This document shows positions 26,886 to 35,856 of a stretch of DNA of 48,907 bases, in pieces. Each line of letters starts with the position of its first letter. Positions within the stretch are counted from its first letter, which is position 1. The translations under genes and the position numbers were made by a program. The notes below the pieces were generated by a model. The model was given only the letters and a program-made list of their open reading frames with translations, did not search any database and was not told the origin of the DNA. Origin of the DNA: Pantoea wallisii (GTDB lineage: Bacteria > Pseudomonadota > Gammaproteobacteria > Enterobacterales > Enterobacteriaceae); assembly GCF_002095485.1 (NCBI RefSeq), contig NZ_MLFS01000036.1:1-48907 (forward strand), in the 5' to 3' direction.

Positions 26886-27278
26886 ATGTTGAGTTATCTG
26901 TTTATCGGAGCGAATGATATGGCTGCGTCTGGCTGGTTCTATCAGGCGGTGCTGGGGCCGCTGGGCTATCAATACGAGTCTGATGGCAGGCAGCTGCTGT
27001 TCTCACTGCCAGATGTCGCGGATCGTGATAACGGGCCTGGTACCGTCTATATTGCGCCGCCGTTCAATGGCCAGCCGGCAGCGTCAGGTAATGGGTTCAT
27101 GCCGGGTTTTCGTGCTGCAACCCGCATGCTGGTGGATGAGATCCACGCGGCGGGGATAAGCGCAGGCGGCAGCGATGAGGGTGAGCCGGGCACGCGCGAG
27201 CGTTACAACGAACACTTCTACGTCGCTTACCTGCGCGATCCCGCCGGCAATAAGCTGGCGGTATTTTGTAATGACTGA
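26886..27278 (+). CDS. VOC-superfamily (glyoxalase/bleomycin-resistance fold) protein
   Basis: The 130-residue single-domain protein has the paired beta-alpha-beta-beta-beta pattern of the VOC fold: SYLFIGANDMAASGWFYQAV at the start, LGYQYESDGRQLLFSL, and the closing YVAYLRDPAGNKLAVFC, typical of glyoxalase-like proteins. AGGAGG stands eight bases before the ATG. Members bind a divalent metal and act on small ligands (GSH conjugates, antibiotics and others). No substrate can be assigned. Monocistronic. Confidence 0.88.
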   Translation: MLSYLFIGANDMAASGWFYQAVLGPLGYQYESDGRQLLFSLPDVADRDNGPGTVYIAPPFNGQPAASGNGFMPGFRAATRMLVDEIHAAGISAGGSDEGEPGTRERYNEHFYVAYLRDPAGNKLAVFCND

Positions 27279-27314
27279 GGTACACGCTTTTTAGCCAGCG
27301 ATCGTGACCGGGCA

Positions 27315-28205
27315 TCAACCCGGCCCGGTACTGCCCGCCGCCAGTAACGGCACAATAACGTCACTGACAGGCGTAGCGATGCCGTGCAGCTGGCCATAGC
27401 GCTGGATGACGCCGTTGCGAATGTCCCACTCCAGCGGACGGTTAGCCTGGCGATCGGCCAGAATTGAGGTACCCAAATCCTCCGGTGCGCGCCGGAAGCC
27501 AGCCAGTATCTCCTCTGGCACGCCATCCTCAAGTACTGCACCTTCGGCACGCGCCACGGCCAGACACTCGTGCAACAGGGCCAGCGTCAGTCCGGCGATA
27601 TCGTCACGCCTGAACATGCCTGCGCGCCGGTTCGCCAGCACCATCAAGCCAGCCGCAGCATTTTGCAGCAGCTTGCGCCAGGCAACCGAAAGAAAATCTG
27701 CCGCCAGATCCACCGCACAGCGCGTACCGCTCAGCGCGGCGACGATCGGTTGCGCTTGCAGCACGTCCGGCAATGTCAGACGAGGCTGCGCCCGCAGCCA
27801 CACGGAGGCATCCGCTTCACGCTGCGCCGGAAACCACACTACAGAGGGCAGCACGGTGGCTCCTTGCACATACGGGGCCAGCTGCGTCTGCTGTTCAACG
27901 CCGTTCTGCAGCGCACATACCACGGTGCGTTCGTCACACAGCGAAGCCAGCCAGGGCGCGCACTCTTCAACCTGGGTGGTTTTGACCGCCACAAACAGCA
28001 GATCAACCGGTTGCGTAACGTCTGCAGGCTGATTGAGTACCGGGCCTGGCACCGTCACTTCACCCTCATCGTGCCGCAGAATAAGCTGCGCATGTGCCGT
28101 GCGACCGCACAGCAGCGGCGTTCTGTTGACCTCATGCAGCGCAGCCGCAATGGTGGTGCCGATGGCACCCGGACCTAAAAGCGCAATTTTGTGACGTTCA
28201 GACAT
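27315..28205 (-). CDS. PanE/ApbA-family 2-dehydropantoate 2-reductase-like oxidoreductase
   Basis: The 296-residue protein has the N-terminal NADP Rossmann motif (IALLGPGAIGTTIAAAL), a VDLLFVAVKTTQV block, CALQNGVEQQ, a WRKLLQNAAAG block with the catalytic Lys and RPLEWDIRNGV in the C-terminal domain, all ketopantoate-reductase hallmarks. Authentic PanE reduces ketopantoate for pantothenate synthesis. This one sits 12 bases after an EamA transporter and behind a LysR gene, so it may be a paralogue acting on another 2-keto acid. I leave out a gene symbol for that reason. Confidence 0.85.
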   Translation of the reverse strand: MSERHKIALLGPGAIGTTIAAALHEVNRTPLLCGRTAHAQLILRHDEGEVTVPGPVLNQPADVTQPVDLLFVAVKTTQVEECAPWLASLCDERTVVCALQNGVEQQTQLAPYVQGATVLPSVVWFPAQREADASVWLRAQPRLTLPDVLQAQPIVAALSGTRCAVDLAADFLSVAWRKLLQNAAAGLMVLANRRAGMFRRDDIAGLTLALLHECLAVARAEGAVLEDGVPEEILAGFRRAPEDLGTSILADRQANRPLEWDIRNGVIQRYGQLHGIATPVSDVIVPLLAAGSTGPG

Positions 28206-28217
28206 TCTGCATCCTCC

Positions 28218-29044
28218 TCAACCGATAATGATTGTGCCGAGAGCGATAACCGTACACGCCGCCATTTTGCGCAGCGTTAACCTCTCACCCAGAAACAGAT
28301 AGCCCAGAAGCGCGGCGAAGAGCACGCTGGTTTCACGCAGGCTGAAACGGCGCCCATCGGCGCTGCGGCCATGGCACAGATAATGATGCCGTAAGCGAGT
28401 AGCGAGATTAAACCGCCGGTTGCGGCGCTGAGCACACCGGGCTGCCAGCGCAGCAAACTTCTGCTGTCACGCAGCGTAATATAGAGTGCCGGCATCATTA
28501 CGCCCCAGAGCGCGCTCATCCAGGCGGTATAAGCCAGCGCATTGCCGGACACGCGTACCCCCATGCCATCCACCACGCTGTAGGCCGCAATAAACGCACC
28601 GGTCGCCAGCGAATAGCCTAAGCCCGTCGAGGCGATTTTGCCGCGGCGCACGGCCAGCAGCAGAATGCCGCCGGAGATGAGCGCAATACCGCTAAGCGTA
28701 CTCAGCGCAATCTGTTCGCCGGCGAACAGCGCTGCAGCGCAGGTCACCAGCAGGGGCGAAGAGCCGCGCGCAATCGGGTAAGTTTGTCCCAGATCGCCGC
28801 TTTGGTAACTGCGCACCAGGCACAGGTTATAGCCCACATGCAGCAGCGCCGAGAGCAGCGCATACTTCCAGCTGGCGCTATCCGGCGGCGGCAGAAAAAG
28901 CGCACCAATAATGCAGGTAAGGGCAATGGCCACACACATGATGGTCATCGACCACAAGCGATCGTTGCCGCCCCGCAGCAGCGTGTTCCAGCCCGCGTGC
29001 AGCAGCGCGGCAAAAAGGGTCAGTAAAATGATATGGGTTGGCAT
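28218..29044 (-). pseudogene. EamA/DMT-family inner-membrane transporter, one missing base near the C-terminus
   Basis: The protein has about ten hydrophobic helices in two EamA repeats (LLTLFAALLHAGWNTLLRGG at the start; YPIARGSSPLLVTCAAALF closing repeat one). The long frame is lost after AMAAAPMGAVSA; in the next frame it continues LRETSVLFAALLGYLFLGER and ends with ALGTIIIG at 28218. One base is missing at 28340-28341 (GCCTG for GCCCTG), and the repaired protein has about 275 residues. The family exports amino acids or other metabolites. It is likely cotranscribed with the PanE-like gene 12 bases downstream, and lies 68 bases after a LysR gene on the same strand. Confidence 0.82.
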
Positions 29045-29112
29045 ACGCCGATGCTAAGGCTGTACCGGCGACAAGTTAAGCGAAGATTCATCATTGGCGC
29101 ATGAGTAAATGC

Positions 29113-30021
29113 TCATACCTGATAGTTATGCTGTGCCTGCTGCGAAGCCGCCTGCAGCCAGTGACGGAAATCAACAATGTGCGGCTGTGTTTCAAGCCCC
29201 TGCGGGCAGACAAAATAGTAGGCCGCCGGCGACGGGAAAGGCACAGCGAACAGGCGTATCAGCGTGCCATCCTCCAGCTCTTTCTCAACGTGTCCGCTGC
29301 GTGCCAGCGCCACACCCTGGCCCAGCAGCGCGGCCTCTATCGTCATATTGGTGTCGGCAAAGCGCACGCTCTCCTGCAATCCCTCCATACTTATACCAAC
29401 CTGCTTAAACCAGCTTGCCCACTTGGGCACCAGATCGGCGCCGTCGCGCGTCAGTAACGGATAGTGCAGCAGCTGTGCCGGCGCGTCAGGTAGACCAAAG
29501 CGCTGCAGCAGCGCCGGGCTTGCTACCGGAAAGAGCTGCTCGCGGAACATGAATTCACTGAATAGCGCCGGGTAGTGGCCGTAACCAAAGCGGATTGCCA
29601 CGCTGGCATTGTCGCGGGCGAAGTTGATCGCTTCATCGCTACTCTCAATGCTGACCAAAATTTCCGGATGCAAACGGGCCAGCTCGGGCAGTCGGGGCAG
29701 CAGCCACTTCAGCGCGAAGGAGTAAGTCGTATTCACGCGAAGCCGCATCCGCCCCTTCTGCTCGCGCACATCAGCGAGCGTGGTTTCCAGATTGCTAAAG
29801 AACGCCCTCACAATGGGAGCCAGCGCTGCACCGGCGGGCGTGAGGCTCAGCGTTTTACCACGCTGGAACAGCTGCACGCCCCAGATCTCCTCAAGATTTT
29901 TAAGCTGGTGACTGACTGCGCTCTGCGTAATACAGAGCTCTTCAGCTGCTGAGGTAAAAGTGGCGTGGCGTGTAGCCACTTCAAACGTGCGCAGCGTGGC
30001 GGTCGGCGGAAGATGGCGCAT
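29113..30021 (-). CDS. LysR-family transcriptional regulator, GcvA-like
   Basis: The 302-residue protein has the HTH region AAEELCITQSAVSHQLKNLE and the GcvA-type linker and effector domain (MRLRVNTTYSFALKWLLPRL; SVAIRFGYGHYPALFSE). It is transcribed in the same direction as the EamA and PanE-like genes, 68 bases upstream of them. It may therefore lead an operon and regulate it, which is less usual than a divergent arrangement. The ligand is unknown. Confidence 0.9.
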   Translation of the reverse strand: MRHLPPTATLRTFEVATRHATFTSAAEELCITQSAVSHQLKNLEEIWGVQLFQRGKTLSLTPAGAALAPIVRAFFSNLETTLADVREQKGRMRLRVNTTYSFALKWLLPRLPELARLHPEILVSIESSDEAINFARDNASVAIRFGYGHYPALFSEFMFREQLFPVASPALLQRFGLPDAPAQLLHYPLLTRDGADLVPKWASWFKQVGISMEGLQESVRFADTNMTIEAALLGQGVALARSGHVEKELEDGTLIRLFAVPFPSPAAYYFVCPQGLETQPHIVDFRHWLQAASQQAQHNYQV

Positions 30022-30149
30022 GATGGCGCTCCTGTGAATGCGCTATTGCTCATGGCACTTTACGCGGCTGAGCGAGGAAACGGTAGCGTTACGCTCGCAT
30101 CCTGCGGTTGATTAACTATGGTTATCATTCAATCAACAGGGAGTGAAAC

Positions 30150-30854
30150 ATGTTTAAACATCTATTAACCGCCTGCGCGGTCGCCTTACTGGCCGGCTGC
30201 GGCGCGAATAACAGCGCCTCGCCGGTAACCGCACCAGGCGCCCCGGTCGCGGGTAAAACGGCACTTCTGGAGAGTGGCGCAGCAGCACTGCAATCGCGAC
30301 CGCCTATCGACGCAATTAATACCTATCTGGATGGATTTCACTACTATTGCGGCAATAAGAGCGGGCAGATGGAGGCGCATCACTACGTGACGATCCTTAA
30401 CGAGGATGTCATGCAGGCGGTGATTTATGACGGCAATAAAAAGGACGCCAAATTGATGGGCGTTGAATACATCATCAGCGAGCGCCTGTTTAAGCAGCTG
30501 CCGGCCAGCGAGAAGCAGTACTGGCATAGCCACCGTTATGAGGTGAAATCCGGTTCGCTGGTTGCACCGGGTATTCCGCCCGCTGCGGAGCACGCGCTGA
30601 TGAGCAAAATCGCCAACACCTACGGCAAAACCTGGCACACCTGGCATACCGATCGCGATAAAACCCTGCCGCTGGGCGAACCTGCCCTGATGATGGGCTT
30701 CACCGCCGACGGCCAGCTCAACCCGGCGCTGCTGGCCGATCGCGATCGCCGCTTTGATATCGATACGCAAAAGATTCAAAAGTCGCGTGAGGATATCGCG
30801 GCGCACCCGGTGGCTTCAGGTGCGGACAACTGCCAGCGCGTGCATCATGAGTAG
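30150..30854 (+). CDS. DUF1264/OBAP (oil-body-associated-protein) family lipoprotein
   Basis: The 234-residue protein begins with a lipoprotein signal peptide; the lipobox LLAGC puts the lipidated cysteine at residue 17, followed by a low-complexity Ala/Pro/Ser linker. The rest matches the OBAP/DUF1264 family known from plant seed oil bodies: YLDGFHYYCGNKSGQMEAHH, GVEYIISERLFKQLPASEKQ, YWHSHRYEVKSGSLVAPGIP, and WHTWHTDRDKTLPLGEPALM. Bacterial members are often predicted to be envelope proteins with unknown role. Start: GGGAG before ATG 30150. Monocistronic and convergent with the SDR at 30892. Confidence 0.9.
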   Translation: MFKHLLTACAVALLAGCGANNSASPVTAPGAPVAGKTALLESGAAALQSRPPIDAINTYLDGFHYYCGNKSGQMEAHHYVTILNEDVMQAVIYDGNKKDAKLMGVEYIISERLFKQLPASEKQYWHSHRYEVKSGSLVAPGIPPAAEHALMSKIANTYGKTWHTWHTDRDKTLPLGEPALMMGFTADGQLNPALLADRDRRFDIDTQKIQKSREDIAAHPVASGADNCQRVHHE

Positions 30855-30891
30855 CGCGCTGCCGCGATAAGGTGTGCCGGCGGACGCTCTG

Positions 30892-31671
30892 TTATTCGTG
30901 ATACACCTGGCTGCGCCCGCCATCGATAACAATATCGCTGGCGTTAATAAAGCGCGCTTCATCCGTAGCGAGAAACAGCGCGGTGTAAGCCACTTCGTCC
31001 GGCTCACCGATACGCTTGCAGGGGAGCAGGTCAGCCTGACGCGCGCGCTCAGCGTGCGGATCGGGGCAGCTCGCCAGCCAGGCTTCGGCGGCGGGCGTCA
31101 TGATCAGGCCAGGGGAGATACTGTTAACGCGAATGCCCTGCGCCGCATACTCCACGCCAAGCGAGCGCGTCAGACCAATCAGGCCATGCTTAGCAACCGG
31201 ATAGGGAAAGGCGCCGGGGATGATTTTATGGCCGTGCACTGATGCAACGTTGACGATATTGCCGTAGCGGCGCGCCAGCATGCCGGGCAAAACGCTGCGG
31301 ATCAGGTTATAGGGCCCCTTCAGATTGGTCTCCATACAGCGTTGCCACTCCTCCTCTTCCAGCGCCAGCGGATCGCGGAAGACATTAACGCCCGCACAGT
31401 TGATCAAAATATCGATGTGGCCGAGCGCCGCCAGCGTCTGCTGGACGGCACGCTGCACCGATTGCGGCTGTGTTACATCCGCGGCGCAGGCGATGCAGCG
31501 CTGACCGTACTGTTGCTGCATCTGCGCCGCCAGCGCCGCGGTTGCCTCCGTGTGCAGATCCAGCAGCGCCAGGCTGGCGCCTTCACGGGTAAACAGTCGG
31601 GCAATGGCGCTGCCAATGCCGCTGCCCGCACCGGTAATCATGGCCGTTTTATTCTGTAATCGTTCAGACAT
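30892..31671 (-). CDS. SDR-family oxidoreductase in the ROK-linked catabolic operon
   Basis: The 259-residue classical SDR is complete: GAGSGIG coenzyme loop, INCAGVN (NNAG equivalent), catalytic Ser in VNVASVHG, YPVAK as the YxxxK pair, and a final DGG motif. It probably oxidises a hydroxyl group to a ketone with NAD(P). It is the last gene of a four-gene operon (MFS, GMC, M24-like, SDR), ten bases after the M24-like gene. The substrate is unknown. Confidence 0.88.
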   Translation of the reverse strand: MSERLQNKTAMITGAGSGIGSAIARLFTREGASLALLDLHTEATAALAAQMQQQYGQRCIACAADVTQPQSVQRAVQQTLAALGHIDILINCAGVNVFRDPLALEEEEWQRCMETNLKGPYNLIRSVLPGMLARRYGNIVNVASVHGHKIIPGAFPYPVAKHGLIGLTRSLGVEYAAQGIRVNSISPGLIMTPAAEAWLASCPDPHAERARQADLLPCKRIGEPDEVAYTALFLATDEARFINASDIVIDGGRSQVYHE

Positions 31672-31681
31672 AGTCGCTTCC

Positions 31682-32761
31682 TTATGAGGATGTCGGCAGA
31701 ACCAGCCAGTCAGCGAGCTGAATCGTCTGAGCGCCGCGCTGGAGTGTGATCAGTGGCCAGCTGTCGGTGCGTGTCATCGCCTGCAGGCCGTGGTCGGTAA
31801 TCAGAAAGGTCTCTTCGCTCTTCACGCCGCTCAGGGTCGGGTTCCACGCCACCGCAGTATTACTCTGCACGTTGCCCGGCGTGTCTGGCGTGATGATCCA
31901 GTCACGACAGCCGTAACCGGCCGGGCCGCCCTGGTGATGCGCGCGCCAGGCATCGCGGTGTCCATGCTGCTGGTAAGCGTGGGTAATCGCCGTAAAAACA
32001 TCAGACCAGCGGCGCAGCGGCAGCGTGGCAGCCAGCATATCGGCATGAATGTTAGCAAGGGTCAGGATGCGCTGCCGCAGTGCGGCATCCGGTTCACCGA
32101 TATGCACCAGGCGCGACAGGCTCACGTGCAGACCTGCCCGCTCAGCACCCAGGGTAATCATCAACTGGCGCTGCACGCTCTTCCCGGTCGGCACCGGATG
32201 TTTGAACGCAGCGATACGCTCATCAGCGGCCACCAGCGTGCACATCGGACGAATACCCTGCGGCAGGCAGGCGGCAATGATAGCCGCTTCAACCTGGCGC
32301 TCGGTTATCCCGGCCGTTACGTGGCGCGCCACGTTCTCAACAATCAGTGCGGTGGCGACGCCCAGCGCATGAAAGCGCTGCTGCTCATTCGTGTTCAGCC
32401 CCTGGCGCAGGCTAATCATGCGCGCCTGAATATCAGTGGCACTGGCGAGCGGCATGTCGCTACCGAGGGTGCCAGCCGGTAACACGCTGCTCAGCGACTG
32501 ATACCACGGATAGTGCTGTGTTGCGCAGGCGAAGGGCAGCGGTTCCTCGGCCAGAATACGGGGCAGTTCATTGTCAGGGGCCAATAACAGCACGTTGTTC
32601 TGCGTAATCAACAGGCTGGCGACACCGGTCTCGGCGCGCTCAACGACAGAGTAACTGGCGCCCTCCGTCAGCCAGGCGATGTTATCGCGGCGCGTAAGCA
32701 GCACCGCATCCAGCTGCCACAGCGCCAGCGCCTGTTGCAGACGCCGCAGTTTTTCACTCAT
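31682..32761 (-). CDS. M24 (creatinase/prolidase fold) homologue lacking metal ligands
   Basis: The 359-residue protein has a creatinase-type N-terminal domain (LDAVLLTRRDNIAWLTEGAS) and a pita-bread C-terminal domain. Of the five metal ligands of M24 peptidases several are gone: the first Asp region reads LMITLGAERAG (Thr for Asp), the second HVSLSR (Leu for Asp) and the EP motif becomes NP (AWNPTLSG). Only the later Glu (KSEETFLIT) and a His-rich HHQGG remain. It may therefore act like metal-free creatinase, hydrolysing a C-N bond in a small molecule, or have lost catalysis. It overlaps the GMC gene by eight bases. Confidence 0.75.
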   Translation of the reverse strand: MSEKLRRLQQALALWQLDAVLLTRRDNIAWLTEGASYSVVERAETGVASLLITQNNVLLLAPDNELPRILAEEPLPFACATQHYPWYQSLSSVLPAGTLGSDMPLASATDIQARMISLRQGLNTNEQQRFHALGVATALIVENVARHVTAGITERQVEAAIIAACLPQGIRPMCTLVAADERIAAFKHPVPTGKSVQRQLMITLGAERAGLHVSLSRLVHIGEPDAALRQRILTLANIHADMLAATLPLRRWSDVFTAITHAYQQHGHRDAWRAHHQGGPAGYGCRDWIITPDTPGNVQSNTAVAWNPTLSGVKSEETFLITDHGLQAMTRTDSWPLITLQRGAQTIQLADWLVLPTSS

Positions 32762-34376
32762 GGCTAAGCCCCTCTAACAGCAGTGTGGCGGCGCGATGTG
32801 CTACCGCCATAACAATCGCATTGGTGTTGCCGCTGATGATATTGGGCATCATAGAGGGATCCACTACGCGCAGCCGACGCACGCCGCGCACGCGCAGGTC
32901 GTCGGTCAGCACGGCCAGCGGATCATCGTCACGCCCCATCCGGCAGGTTCCGACCGGATGGTACCCGGTTTTCACCATGCGCTTGCAGTGTCCGGCGATC
33001 GCCTCATCGGAGGTAATATCTGCACCAGGGAAGATCTCGTGGTTGACCATCTCCGCTATCGGCCTGCTGGCGATGACGCGGCGGGCAAAACGGAAGCCCG
33101 CAAGCGTGCGAGCCAGGTCCTGCGGATGGCCAAAAATTTGTGTATCGATAACCGGCAGCGAGTGGGCGCTGGCGTCCCGCAGCGTCACCTCGCCAGTGGC
33201 TTTGGGGCGCAGCAGCAGGGCGTTAACGGTCACGCCGTGTCCGGGATCGGCCCCCATCACATCGCGATCAAGATAGACCGTTGGCACGCAGAACATCTGG
33301 ATCGTGGGCGTTGCATTGAAATCGAGCGGATCAAAGAAGGCGCAGGTCTCGACGCCGGTGGTGGTCACCGGTCCGGATTTGAACAGCATATATTGCAGGC
33401 CGGCTTTCAGCATCGGCCAGCCGCGATCCTGACCATAATAGCCAAATGGCCCGTTAGTCGTGGCGACCACCGGCACTTCATAGTGATCCTGCAGGTTTTT
33501 GCCCACGCCGGGCAGGTCATGACGCAGCGCGATACCGTGCTGACGCAGCTGCGCCTGCGGCCCGATGCCGGAGAGCATCAGCAGTTTCGGCGTCTGATAA
33601 GCGCCCGCTGCGAGAATCACCTCCTGGCGGGCCCGCGCCATATAGGAAACCCCTGCCTGGTGGTAGCGAACGCCGCTGGCGCTGTCACCCTCAAACAGGA
33701 TCTCTGTGACCTGCGCGCCCGTCACAATGGTCAGGCGCGGATCGTCGCGCAGCGGATTGATAAACGCATCAACCACGCTGCAGCGCTTGCGCGTCTGGCC
33801 ATCAATAGTGTGCTGCATAAAGCCGACGCCGAACGGGTTGCCGGTATTAAAATCCGGCGTATACGGAAGGCCCAGCTGCTGCATGGTTTTCACGTAAGCG
33901 CGACTCAGCGGACTGAAGTGGCCCAGGTGCGAAACCTTCATCGGCCCGCCCACGCCGTGCAGGGGCGCGCCGAGGTGATCGTTATCTTCGATAGCGGTAA
34001 AGTGCGGCAGCAGCGCGTCCCAGGACCAGTCAATGCCCTGATGCCCCAGCGCCTGGTTCCACTCCGCATAATCCTGGCGGTGACCGCGCATATAGACCAT
34101 CGCGTTGACCGTCGAGCCACCGCCCAGCACGCGGGCCTGCGGGACAATCACGCCGCGCCCGTTGAGCTGAGGCTGGGCTTCCGTCTGGTGCAGGGTGAGA
34201 TACTTATCGCTGGCGAGAAACTTCATGTAGCCCGCCGGCATCTTCAGGACCGGATGGTACTCATCGCGTCCGGCCTCCAGTAACAGCACGCGTGCGTTGC
34301 CCTCTTTCACCAGGCGGGCAGCCACAATACAGCCCGCGCTGCCACCGCCAGCCACAATATAATCAAACTCTTTCAT
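32754..34376 (-). CDS. GMC-family FAD-dependent alcohol oxidoreductase
   Basis: The 540-residue flavoprotein has the N-terminal dinucleotide motif VAGGGSAGCIVAARLV, the GMC signature VLGGGSTVNAMVYMRGHRQD, a second signature AAGAYQTPKLLMLSGIGP (shown in part), and the C-terminal catalytic His in YHPVGTCRMG plus NTNAIVMAVAHRAA. It resembles choline/alcohol dehydrogenases (BetA-like) and likely passes electrons to the quinone pool or oxygen. The substrate alcohol is unknown. GAGAG precedes the start. It is second in the operon, ten bases after the transporter gene. Confidence 0.92.
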   Translation of the reverse strand: MKEFDYIVAGGGSAGCIVAARLVKEGNARVLLLEAGRDEYHPVLKMPAGYMKFLASDKYLTLHQTEAQPQLNGRGVIVPQARVLGGGSTVNAMVYMRGHRQDYAEWNQALGHQGIDWSWDALLPHFTAIEDNDHLGAPLHGVGGPMKVSHLGHFSPLSRAYVKTMQQLGLPYTPDFNTGNPFGVGFMQHTIDGQTRKRCSVVDAFINPLRDDPRLTIVTGAQVTEILFEGDSASGVRYHQAGVSYMARARQEVILAAGAYQTPKLLMLSGIGPQAQLRQHGIALRHDLPGVGKNLQDHYEVPVVATTNGPFGYYGQDRGWPMLKAGLQYMLFKSGPVTTTGVETCAFFDPLDFNATPTIQMFCVPTVYLDRDVMGADPGHGVTVNALLLRPKATGEVTLRDASAHSLPVIDTQIFGHPQDLARTLAGFRFARRVIASRPIAEMVNHEIFPGADITSDEAIAGHCKRMVKTGYHPVGTCRMGRDDDPLAVLTDDLRVRGVRRLRVVDPSMMPNIISGNTNAIVMAVAHRAATLLLEGLSHE

Positions 34377-34386
34377 GAATCTCTCT

Positions 34387-35706
34387 TTACTCTGAAGCCA
34401 CAGAATCTAAACGGCGCAGGCGCTGCGCCCGGGGGTTGTGCTGCTCACCGGGATCAAGCGGGCTGAGCAGAAAACGCCAGGAGACGAAGGCGCTGACCAG
34501 ATACAAAAAGGCGTAGCCCCAAATCACCCCCAGCGTGCCGAACAGCGCATTGATCGATCCGTATAACGCCGGGCCAAAGAAGGTGGATAACCCGGCGGCA
34601 AAGCAGTAGATCGCCATCGCATTGCCTTTATCTTTTGGCTGACACAGCGAAGAGAACAGCGCGGCGGCAGGGACATAGCCACACAGCGTGATGCCATATA
34701 AACAGGCGCAGGCGACGCTCAGGAAAAAGCTGCCGTGGCTCCACTGCGGCACAAAGTACATCAGCAGCATGGCGATCCCGGAGCCAAGACCGCCGAAGAT
34801 CGTTAACACTTTACGCCAGCCCAGGCGGTCGCTGATCTTGCCGACAATCGGGTTAAAGCTCATGCCCACCAGCCCCATGATGGTGATCAGGCTGAGGTAC
34901 TCAGTTTGTGAAAAGCCAATCTGTTCGGTGAAGAAGCCCGGCAGGAAAATAAAGAAGCCGAAGTAGGGGGTGGTATTGATAATGCGCACCACGGCAGCGG
35001 CGGCGATACGCGGCTCGCGCCACAGAATATCGATGCCGCCCATCAGCGTACGCCAGGTTCCCTGCTGCCTGTGTTCAGCATCCAGCAACGCGTGATAGCC
35101 ACTGCGCTCTTTCAGCGCCAGCAGCATCACCAGTAAACCCAGCGCTACCAACACCAGCGAGAGCCAGAAAGTGGCGTATTCGCCAATCAGCTGTATCGAG
35201 AATATCGCCACCAGTGAACCGAGCGTTGGCAGCCCGCCGGTAAAGGCCAGCCAGAACCAGCCAGTTGCCGAGCCGCGCATATCAGCGGGCGCGGCGGCCT
35301 GAATCCACACCAAAAAGGCGTAGGCAAACATCGGATAGGCCACGCCGCGCAATCCGTAGGTGAGCGTCAGCAGTAGCACACTGTGCGCGGGCAGCGCTAC
35401 GGCAAGAAACAGCACCTCAAACACGACCCAGATAACCCCGCCGATCAGCATCACTTTGCGCGGACCAATCAGGGTTGAGAGTGAACCGGCCAGCCATGAG
35501 CCCAGCGTGACGGTGACGCCATAAAAGGCGATCACCATGGCGGCAATATTGAGAGAGAACCCGTTTTCATGCAGGTAAGGAGCCAGATAGTTGGACTCCA
35601 CGCCATCGCCGATCATAAACAGCAGAACGGCGACATAGCCCCACGCCAGCGCCGGCGGTATGCCAAGGCGGACCAGCCACGGATGGTTTGCAGATGATGT
35701 TGTCAT
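34387..35706 (-). CDS. MFS transporter of the RbtT/DalT/CsbX (polyol) type
   Basis: The 439-residue 12-helix transporter resembles ribitol and arabinitol transporters of enterobacteria: AWGYVAVLLFMIGDGVESNY near the start (compare WGYVAIAVFMTGDGFE of RbtT), YGLRGVAYPMFAYAFLVWI, a VRIINTTPYFGFFIFLPGFF block and FAAGLSTFFGPALYG. It is the first gene of the catabolic operon and is divergent from the ROK regulator. Import of a polyol or related alcohol fits the downstream GMC oxidoreductase and SDR, but the substrate is not established. Confidence 0.88.
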   Translation of the reverse strand: MTTSSANHPWLVRLGIPPALAWGYVAVLLFMIGDGVESNYLAPYLHENGFSLNIAAMVIAFYGVTVTLGSWLAGSLSTLIGPRKVMLIGGVIWVVFEVLFLAVALPAHSVLLLTLTYGLRGVAYPMFAYAFLVWIQAAAPADMRGSATGWFWLAFTGGLPTLGSLVAIFSIQLIGEYATFWLSLVLVALGLLVMLLALKERSGYHALLDAEHRQQGTWRTLMGGIDILWREPRIAAAAVVRIINTTPYFGFFIFLPGFFTEQIGFSQTEYLSLITIMGLVGMSFNPIVGKISDRLGWRKVLTIFGGLGSGIAMLLMYFVPQWSHGSFFLSVACACLYGITLCGYVPAAALFSSLCQPKDKGNAMAIYCFAAGLSTFFGPALYGSINALFGTLGVIWGYAFLYLVSAFVSWRFLLSPLDPGEQHNPRAQRLRRLDSVASE

Positions 35707-35856
35707 TATTGTTTTCCGGTCAGTGTTGGTGTTAGCACAGTCAGGTCAGTGAGGACGGACTCTAAAACAATGGAGGTGAAGAGGATGGCGCAACCATCAC
35801 AGAAGTCAGTAAACAGGGTTTAGTAATATCGGGCTGCAGAGTGGCAAGGAGAGAGT

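Noticed and set aside
32796..34283. 495-codon open frame on the plus strand, opposite the GMC gene
   Set aside because: It is fully antisense to a convincing GMC oxidoreductase, has no recognisable domain and no ribosome binding site. Long antisense frames are expected in GC-rich coding DNA.
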